From: an uncultured Eubacteriales bacterium
GTDB lineage: Bacteria; Bacillota; Clostridia; Oscillospirales; Oscillospiraceae
Assembly: GCA_900552015.1 (NCBI GenBank)
Contig: URXY01000060.1
Span: forward strand, 1 to 10,556
DNA: 10,556 bases
Direction: 5' to 3'
Part shown: piece by piece, positions 5,521-10,556 of the stretch
Layout of the letters: each line of letters starts with the position of its first letter
Position numbering within the stretch: position 1 is the first letter of the stretch
The notes under the pieces: generated by a model
Told to the model about the DNA's origin: nothing
The model's database searches: none
Seen by the model: the letters and a program-made list of their open reading frames with translations, nothing else
Translations under genes and position numbers: made by a program

Positions 5521-6777
5521 ATGACGACCATCGATCTGCTGAAAAAAACAAGAGCTGCCTGGGGCAGCATCCGCAGCGCGAGCGCCGAGGAGAAGGACCG
5601 GCTGCTGCTCGCAATGGCGGAGAGCCTTGAGGCCAACAGCGAAGATATCCTGCGCGAAAATGCCAAGGACATGGAGGCGGCGAAGGGCACGATCTCCGAC
5701 GTGATGCTCGACCGTCTCGCCCTGACGGAGAGCCGCATCCACGCGATGGCCGAGGGCATCCGCGAGGCCGCGGCGCTGCCCGACCACGTGGGCCGCGCGC
5801 TCGCGCAGTTCAAGCGCCCCAATGGTATGACCATCACCAAGCGGCAGGTGCCGCTCGGTCTGGTCGCCATCATTTATGAGAGCCGTCCGAACGTCACGTC
5901 GGACGCCGCGGCGCTGTGCATCAAGAGCGGCAACGTCTGCATGCTGCGCAGCGGCAAGGAGGCCTATCGCTCCTCTCACGCCATCGTCACGGCGCTCAAG
6001 GCGGGCATCGAGGCCGCGGGCGGCGACGCCGATATTGTCAACATCGTTGAGGACACGACACACGCGAGCGCGCAGGCGCTGATGACGGCGGACGGCCTTG
6101 TGGACCTGCTCATTCCGCGCGGCGGCAAGGGTCTCATCCGCGCCTGCGTGGAGAATGCGACTGTTCCCTGCATCGAGACCGGCACGGGCATCTGCCATGT
6201 GTACGTCGACCGTGACGCGGACCTTGACATGGCGGTGAAGATCATCGTAAACGCCAAGACGAGCCGCCCCTCGGTCTGCAACGCCGAGGAAGTCTGCCTT
6301 GTCCACCGCGCGATCGCAAAGGACTTTTTGCCGCGCCTCAAAACGGCGCTCGTCGATGAGCGCAAGGCTGCAGGGCTCGTCCCCGTGGAGCTGCGGCTCG
6401 ACGAAGCGGCGGCGGAGATCATCCCCGGCACGATGGCGACGGAGCATGACTTCGACACCGAATTTCTCGACTATATTCTCGCCGTGGCGGTCGTGGACGA
6501 TCTCGACGCTGCCATCGCGCACGTCCAGCAGCACTCCACGCACCACAGCGACTGCATCGTGACGGAGGACAAGGAAGCGGCGGCGCGCTTTGTCGACGAG
6601 GTCGACAGCGCAGCGGTGTATGTCAACGTCTCCACCCGCTTCACCGACGGCGGGGAGTTCGGCCTCGGCTGCGAGATGGGCATTTCGACGCAGAAGCTCC
6701 ACGCGCGCGGGCCGATGGGCCTCGACGAGCTGAGCACCTACAAATATGTCATCACCGGCAGCGGTCAGGTCCGATAG
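5521..6777 (+). CDS. proA: Gamma-glutamyl phosphate reductase
   Basis: ProA reduces gamma-glutamyl phosphate with NADPH to glutamate-5-semialdehyde, which cyclises and is then reduced by ProC to proline. The 418-residue length is normal for the family. Visible signatures are PLGLVAIIYESRPNVTSDAA (111-130), RSGKEAYRSS (143-152), the catalytic cysteine C253 in RPSVCNAEE (249-257), HHSDCIVTED (341-350), and STRFTDGGEFGLG (371-383) followed by STQKLHARGPMGL (389-401). ATG 5521 was chosen because AAGGA lies 6 nt upstream; a TTG at 5515 in the same frame overlaps the proB stop but has no better signal. proC is not in the window. The next gene begins 22 nt downstream with no terminator between. Confidence 0.97.
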   Translation: MTTIDLLKKTRAAWGSIRSASAEEKDRLLLAMAESLEANSEDILRENAKDMEAAKGTISDVMLDRLALTESRIHAMAEGIREAAALPDHVGRALAQFKRPNGMTITKRQVPLGLVAIIYESRPNVTSDAAALCIKSGNVCMLRSGKEAYRSSHAIVTALKAGIEAAGGDADIVNIVEDTTHASAQALMTADGLVDLLIPRGGKGLIRACVENATVPCIETGTGICHVYVDRDADLDMAVKIIVNAKTSRPSVCNAEEVCLVHRAIAKDFLPRLKTALVDERKAAGLVPVELRLDEAAAEIIPGTMATEHDFDTEFLDYILAVAVVDDLDAAIAHVQQHSTHHSDCIVTEDKEAAARFVDEVDSAAVYVNVSTRFTDGGEFGLGCEMGISTQKLHARGPMGLDELSTYKYVITGSGQVR

Positions 6778-6799
6778 ATCCAGAAAGGCGGATACTCCG

Positions 6800-8095
6800 A
6801 TGTACCACAACGACAAACGATACGCACTGACGAATTGCGTGATCTTAGACGGCTCTGAGCACATGGAGCCGCAGACGGGCAAAGCCGTCTGCATCGACGG
6901 CGATAAGATCGCCGAAATCACCGACGCGCAGCACATCCCCGCAGGCTATGAGACCGTCGACCTCGGCGGCAGATATGTGCTGCCGGGCCTCATCAATATG
7001 CACGTACACCTCCCCGCCTCGGGCAAGCCGAAGAAAAAGGCAAGCGACCCGAAAAAGCTCGTAAAGCTCATCACCTCCTGCAGTTTGATGAACATGATCG
7101 GCGTCAATCTGTGCGAAAGCTACGCCAAAACCGAGCTGCTCTCTGGCGTGACGACGATCCGCACAGTCGGCGGCGTTGCGGATTACGACACGCGCATCCG
7201 CGATCTCGCGGCGGCGGGTAAAATTCTCGCCCCGCGCGTGCTGGCGTCGAACATGGCAGTCTCCGTCCCCGGCGGGCACATGGCGGGCTCGCTCGCCTAC
7301 GAAGCGCACACAGCGGCGGAGGCCGCGTCCTTCGTCGAGAAGATCGCCGGGGACAAGCCCGACCTCATCAAGCTGATGATCACTGGCGGCGTGCTGGACG
7401 CCGAGGTCGTGGGCGAGCCGGGCGTACTGCGCATGGCCCCCGCGCTCGTCAAGGCCGCATGCGACAAGGCGCACGCGCTCGGTATGCTCGTCGCGGCGCA
7501 CGTCGAAAGCCCTGAAGGCGTGATCGTCGCGCTGCAAAACGGCGTGGATTCCATCGAGCACGGCGCGCAGCCGACGCAGGAAATGCTCGACCTCTTCAAA
7601 GCGCGCGGTGCCTTCCAGATCTCGACCATCTCCCCCGCCCTTCCCTATGCGCTCTTCGACCGCAGCATCTCGCACGCGACCTACGAGCAACAGGAAAACG
7701 GCAGGATCGTCTTCGACGGCATCATCGCGCTGGCAAAAGCAAACCTTGCTTCCGGCGTGCCCGTCGGTCTCGGCACGGACGTGGGCTGCCCCTACATCAC
7801 GCATTACGATATGTGGCGCGAGCTGAACCACTTTGTCAAATACTGCGGCGTGACGCCTGCCTTCGCGCTCTACAGCGCGACCAAGCTGAACGCGCGCCTC
7901 GCCGGTATCGGCGATGTGACCGGCAGCATTGAAGCCGGCAAGCGCGCCGATCTCATCGTCTGCACAGACGACCCGCTCAAAAGCCCGAGCGCGCTGCGCA
8001 CGCTTGACATGGTCATAAGCGGCGGCTACCGCATCGATAAGCCGCAGGTCAAGAAAATGCCTGAGGTCGAGCGTGAGCTCGACAAGTTCCTGTGA
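6800..8095 (+). CDS. Metal-dependent amidohydrolase (prolidase/imidazolonepropionase-like)
   Basis: This 431-residue protein belongs to the amidohydrolase superfamily, the group around imidazolonepropionase and the Xaa-Pro/Xaa-Arg dipeptidases. The binuclear metal site is recognisable: H68-x-H70 in NMHVHL, K191 in LIKLMITGG as the likely carboxylated bridging lysine, H234 in VAAHVES, H254 in SIEHG, and D327 in GLGTDVG. A small beta-sandwich is formed from both ends (about 1-60 and 375-415, with AGKRADLIV at 379-387). The HVHL form and the GGH at 158-160 look more like the dipeptidase branch than HutI, but substrate cannot be fixed from sequence. There is no signal peptide, so it should act in the cytoplasm. 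ATG 6800 has AAAGGCGG 8 nt upstream; an upstream in-frame ATG at 6746 lies inside proA. Co-transcription with proBA makes a proline- or glutamate-releasing activity plausible, as an inference only. Confidence 0.85.
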   Translation: MYHNDKRYALTNCVILDGSEHMEPQTGKAVCIDGDKIAEITDAQHIPAGYETVDLGGRYVLPGLINMHVHLPASGKPKKKASDPKKLVKLITSCSLMNMIGVNLCESYAKTELLSGVTTIRTVGGVADYDTRIRDLAAAGKILAPRVLASNMAVSVPGGHMAGSLAYEAHTAAEAASFVEKIAGDKPDLIKLMITGGVLDAEVVGEPGVLRMAPALVKAACDKAHALGMLVAAHVESPEGVIVALQNGVDSIEHGAQPTQEMLDLFKARGAFQISTISPALPYALFDRSISHATYEQQENGRIVFDGIIALAKANLASGVPVGLGTDVGCPYITHYDMWRELNHFVKYCGVTPAFALYSATKLNARLAGIGDVTGSIEAGKRADLIVCTDDPLKSPSALRTLDMVISGGYRIDKPQVKKMPEVERELDKFL

Positions 8096-8100
8096 GCGCG

Positions 8101-8574
8101 ATGAAGTACCTTGTATTATCCGATTCCCACGGCAATGTGGACAATATGGCGCGCGCCGTGGAGCGCGAGAAGCCGGACGGCATCATTCACCTTGGTGACT
8201 GCTGGCGCGACGCGGAGGAGCTGCTTGAGCTTTTCCCCCGCCTGCCGCTCGAGCAGGTGCCGGGCAACTGCGACTTTGGTCGCTTTGAGGCGCCCGAGCG
8301 CGTGCTCATCTTAGACGATCACCGCGTGCTCATCGCGCACGGGCACACGCTGGGGGTGAAGACGGGCCTTCTCCGTGCGCAGTACCGCGCGCTCGAGATG
8401 AATGCCGATATCCTGCTCTTCGGTCACACACACGTGCCGCTCGTGGATGCGGCGTCTCGGCCGATGATGCTCAACCCCGGCTCGATCGGCGATCCCCGCC
8501 GCCCGACCTACGGCGTGCTCGAGTTCAAGGACGGGCAAATTTACCCGTCGGTCTTCAAATTAGAAACCGAATAA
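8101..8574 (+). CDS. YfcE/MJ0936-type metallophosphoesterase
   Basis: This is a small calcineurin-like phosphodiesterase of 157 residues, the typical size of the YfcE/MJ0936 group. All metal-binding motifs are present: D8-x-H10 in LSDSHGN, GD with D33 in HLGDCW, N57 in PGNCD, H80 and H82 in IAHGH, and H109/H111 in FGHTHVP, then NPGSIGDPR at 128-136. Relatives hydrolyse phosphodiester or phosphomonoester substrates in vitro, and their cellular substrates are mostly unknown. The ATG at 8101 is 5 nt beyond the amidohydrolase stop. A GTG at 8092 overlaps that stop and would add three residues. Neither start has a strong ribosome binding site, so translation probably depends on coupling. It is the last gene of the proBA operon and is followed by a terminator. 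No functional link to proline synthesis is evident. Confidence 0.92.
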   Translation: MKYLVLSDSHGNVDNMARAVEREKPDGIIHLGDCWRDAEELLELFPRLPLEQVPGNCDFGRFEAPERVLILDDHRVLIAHGHTLGVKTGLLRAQYRALEMNADILLFGHTHVPLVDAASRPMMLNPGSIGDPRRPTYGVLEFKDGQIYPSVFKLETE

Positions 8575-8581
8575 CAGACAG

Positions 8582-8611
8582 AGGATACGCTATCGCGGCG
8601 TATCCTTTTTT
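8582..8611 (+). terminator. Terminator of the proBA operon
   Basis: AGGATACGC (8582-8590) pairs perfectly with GCGTATCCT (8598-8606) around a 7-nt loop, and the T-tract runs on to 8611. It lies 7 nt past the metallophosphoesterase stop and closes the four-gene operon. Confidence 0.92.
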
Positions 8612-8624
8612 CTTGCAAAAGCCC

Positions 8625-8655
8625 TTGACTTGAAGTTAACTTTAAGTGTTATGCT
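8625..8655 (+). promoter_or_regulatory. MerR-type promoter with a 19-bp spacer and central dyad
   Basis: The -35 box TTGACT (8625-8630) and -10 box TATGCT (8650-8655) are 19 bp apart, too far for efficient unaided transcription. The spacer is filled by an inverted repeat, ACTTGAAGTT-AACTTTAAGT (8628-8647), with one mismatched pair. A long spacer with a centred dyad is the hallmark of promoters that MerR-family activators remodel by untwisting DNA, and the sequence resembles sites I recall for the NmlR/AdhR branch. No MerR gene is in the window. It drives the hydrolase at 8689, whose ribosome binding site AAAGGA is at 8675-8680. Confidence 0.75.
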
Positions 8656-8688
8656 CATCTCCATCAAAGAAAAGAAAGGAAATACAAT

Positions 8689-9666
8689 ATGAACGCCGCT
8701 GTTTTGAATGTAACGCAGGAGTGGGACAAGGTCTTCCCCCAGAGCGATAAGGCCCGGCACCGCAAGGTGACGTTCCATAACCGCTTCGGTATCACGCTGG
8801 CGGCAGACCTCTATGAGCCGAAAAACGATAGCGGCAAGCTCGCCGCTATCGCCGTCTGCGGGCCGTTCGGCGCGGTGAAGGAGCAATCCTCCGGACTTTA
8901 CGCGCAGACATTGGCCGAGCGCGGCTTTCTGACCATCGCGTTCGACCCCTCGTTCACCGGTGAGAGTGGAGGTGAACCGCGCTATGTAGCTTCTCCCGAC
9001 ATCAATACTGAGGACTATCAGGCAGCGGTCGATTTTCTGTCCGTGCAGGAAAATGTCGACCCGGCGCGCATCGGCATCCTCGGCATCTGCGGCTGGGGCG
9101 GCCTTGCGCTGAATGCCGCCTCCATCGACACGCGCATCAAGGCGACCGTCGCCTCCACGATGTACGACATGACACGCGTAACGGCGAAGGGCTATTTTGA
9201 TGCTGCCGACAACGCGGACGCGCGCCATGCATCGCGCAATGCGCTGAACACGCAGCGCACCGAAGACTACCGCAGCGGCAGCTACAAGCGCGCAGGCGGT
9301 GTGGTCGACCCGCTGCCCGCGGATGCGCCGCAGTTCGTCAAGGATCACTACACCTATTACAAAACACCGCGTGGCTACCACACCCGCTCGCTCAACTCCA
9401 ATGGCGGGTGGAACATGACCTCTTCGCTCTCATTCCTTAACAGTGAGCTTCTGCGCTACAGCGATGAGATCAGAAGCGCCGTGCTTGTCGTACACGGGGA
9501 AGCCGCGCACTCCTGCTATATGGGAAAGGACGCCTTCGCCAAGCTCAAAGGCGACAACAAAGAGCTCCTGCTCATCCCCGGCGCAGTCCACACAGACCTC
9601 TATGACCGCATGGACGTCATCCCCTTCGATAAGATCACCGCGTTTTACAAGACCTATCTTCGGTAA
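8689..9666 (+). CDS. Alpha/beta hydrolase with cysteine nucleophile elbow
   Basis: This 325-residue protein belongs to the alpha/beta hydrolases, near the dienelactone-hydrolase/YcjY-like group. The nucleophile elbow reads G-I-C134-G-W-G, so cysteine stands where most lipases and esterases have serine. The likely catalytic histidine is H301 in PGAVHTDLYD (297-306). The acidic residue is probably E271 in VVHGEAAHS or a nearby aspartate. The oxyanion region is around 57-61 (CGPFG). A lid-like insert occupies about 160-255. No signal peptide or membrane segment is visible, so it should be cytoplasmic. Substrate is unknown; dienelactone hydrolase is the best-known relative using cysteine. The MerR-type promoter suggests induction by a chemical stress such as a reactive electrophile, which is inference. 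The gene stands alone on the plus strand and converges on a lysR gene with only 4 bp between stop codons. Confidence 0.85.
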   Translation: MNAAVLNVTQEWDKVFPQSDKARHRKVTFHNRFGITLAADLYEPKNDSGKLAAIAVCGPFGAVKEQSSGLYAQTLAERGFLTIAFDPSFTGESGGEPRYVASPDINTEDYQAAVDFLSVQENVDPARIGILGICGWGGLALNAASIDTRIKATVASTMYDMTRVTAKGYFDAADNADARHASRNALNTQRTEDYRSGSYKRAGGVVDPLPADAPQFVKDHYTYYKTPRGYHTRSLNSNGGWNMTSSLSFLNSELLRYSDEIRSAVLVVHGEAAHSCYMGKDAFAKLKGDNKELLLIPGAVHTDLYDRMDVIPFDKITAFYKTYLR

Positions 9667-9670
9667 GCGC

Positions 9671-10519
9671 TCACAGATCAAGGAACCGGTGCGCAAGAGC
9701 TGCGGCATTCGTATTTTTGAGACAGGCGACGTTCAGTTCGTGCACGCCCGTGAGCGGCGGACAGGAAAAGTGGGCAATCTGCGCCTCGTCCTTGACGACA
9801 GCCTCATAGAGGAAGCTCACACCCTGCCCTGCGCGCACGAGGTCGCGGATGAGCTTGAAGCTGCTGATGCAGATATTTGCGTGAAAGGCCTCGACGGTAT
9901 AGCCGCACTGCTGGAGCTCGCGCTCTAAGATATTGCGCGTGCCGGAGCCGGGCTCGCGCAGGATGAGCCGCTCGGAAAAAAGCTCGGTCATCGCCACCTC
10001 GCGTCCTGCAAACGGGTGCCCCTTAGCACAGACGCCGATATAGGGTTCGCTGCGCAGCAGAAAGCTCTCGTACCGGCTCTTGTCGAAAATGCCCTCGAGC
10101 ACGACGAAGTCAAGCTCCCCGCCCTCGAGCTGGGCGAGTAGATGCGCCGTGTTGTCGACGGTGAAAAAGAGCTCGTTGTCCGGCTCTTGCAAAAACCTTC
10201 CGATCTGCGGCGGCAGGATATAGTCGCCGATGGACTTCGTCGCGCCGATGCGCAGGCTCGTCTTCTCCTGCCGTTTCAGCGCACGGCGCAGCTCCTCATC
10301 CTGATAGCGCTGGCTGATGGCGTATATCTCAAGCGTTTCACCCTGCGCCGTTTTTCTGAGCTTTCGGCTGTCGTAGGTGAAAAGGCGCACGCCATACAGT
10401 GCTTCGAGCGCCTGGATCTGCTTCGTCACGGCGGGCTGCGTCAGGTGAAGCTGCTCCGCCGCCTTACGGTAGTTCATCGTGGCACAGAGCATCAGAAATG
10501 TTTCAAGCCGCTGGTCCAT
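9671..10519 (-). CDS. LysR-type transcriptional regulator (CysL/YeiE-like)
   Basis: This 282-residue minus-strand gene encodes a complete LysR-type regulator. The winged helix-turn-helix (about 1-60) reads YRKAAEQLHLTQPAVTKQIQ at 17-36, then LEALYGVRLFTYDSRKLRKTAQG. The effector domain (about 88-282) starts at LRIGATKSIGDYILP, which with LREPGSGTRNILE later in the chain resembles the CysL/YeiE branch. Members I recall respond to sulfur- or redox-related metabolites, but the ligand cannot be inferred here. A strong ribosome binding site, AGGAGGAGAG (minus strand, 10521-10530), supports the start at 10519. LysR regulators usually control the gene divergent from them, which here lies beyond the right edge. 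The convergent hydrolase is a less likely target because its promoter has MerR-type structure. Confidence 0.9.
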   Translation of the reverse strand: MDQRLETFLMLCATMNYRKAAEQLHLTQPAVTKQIQALEALYGVRLFTYDSRKLRKTAQGETLEIYAISQRYQDEELRRALKRQEKTSLRIGATKSIGDYILPPQIGRFLQEPDNELFFTVDNTAHLLAQLEGGELDFVVLEGIFDKSRYESFLLRSEPYIGVCAKGHPFAGREVAMTELFSERLILREPGSGTRNILERELQQCGYTVEAFHANICISSFKLIRDLVRAGQGVSFLYEAVVKDEAQIAHFSCPPLTGVHELNVACLKNTNAAALAHRFLDL

Positions 10520-10556
10520 GCTCTCCTCCTCATCAATAATAAAATGGAATCGACAT

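Noticed and set aside
5461..6936. Long minus-strand open frame opposite proA
   Set aside because: It shows the same compositional pattern of an antisense shadow, with no domain, no ribosome binding site, and a well-conserved ProA on the other strand.
6800..8095. Specific call as imidazolonepropionase (HutI)
   Set aside because: Only the superfamily metal ligands are clear. The HVHL motif and surrounding sequence look closer to the dipeptidase-like branch, and there are no other hut genes nearby.
1..10556. CRISPR array, tRNA or rRNA gene, insertion sequence, phage or defence system
   Set aside because: There are no direct repeat arrays, cloverleaf-like sequence, transposase-like protein, terminal inverted repeats or defence-type domains. 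All sizeable open frames are accounted for by metabolic or regulatory genes.

Overview
The window looks like chromosomal DNA from an anaerobic, fairly high-GC member of the Clostridia, most plausibly a gut Oscillospiraceae-type bacterium. The evidence is the cysteine-rich multi-cluster [FeFe]-hydrogenase, AGGAGG-type ribosome binding sites, GC-rich genes separated by AT-rich spacers, compact intrinsic terminators, and a ProB without a PUA domain. The genus cannot be settled from the sequence alone. There are no tRNA or rRNA genes, insertion sequences, phage genes or CRISPR arrays.

Layout from left to right. (1) 1-848: what appears to be the tail of an upstream terminator, two small hairpins, then a gene for an SSB-like protein with two OB folds, closed by a terminator. 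(2) 849-3547: an AT-rich promoter region with two perfect inverted repeats, followed by two translationally coupled genes closed by a strong terminator. The first encodes an iron-sulfur protein equal to the C-terminal part of NuoF/HydB without its NADH/FMN module. The second encodes a complete M3-type [FeFe]-hydrogenase. (3) 3548-4614: a monocistronic LysR-type regulator gene with its own consensus-like promoter and terminator. (4) 4615-8611: a four-gene operon, proB-proA-amidohydrolase-metallophosphoesterase, with a TATAAT promoter in front and a terminator behind. (5) 8612-9666: an alpha/beta hydrolase with a cysteine in the nucleophile elbow, read from a promoter with the 19-bp spacer and central dyad typical of MerR-family control. 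(6) 9671-10519, minus strand: a second LysR-type regulator, tail to tail with the hydrolase only 4 bp away.

How the parts may work together. The hydrogenase pair should move electrons between a soluble donor (ferredoxin, or a flavin/NAD(P) subunit encoded elsewhere) and H2. The adjacent LysR regulator may control it, because a near-identical 14-15 nt motif occurs in both promoter regions in opposite orientation. The proBA operon makes glutamate-5-semialdehyde for proline. The co-transcribed amidohydrolase resembles the prolidase/imidazolonepropionase superfamily and could add proline or glutamate salvage. No previously undescribed system is proven here. The most interesting items are the NADH-module-less hydrogenase partner, the altered L3 motif of the hydrogenase, and the MerR-type promoter with no MerR gene in sight.
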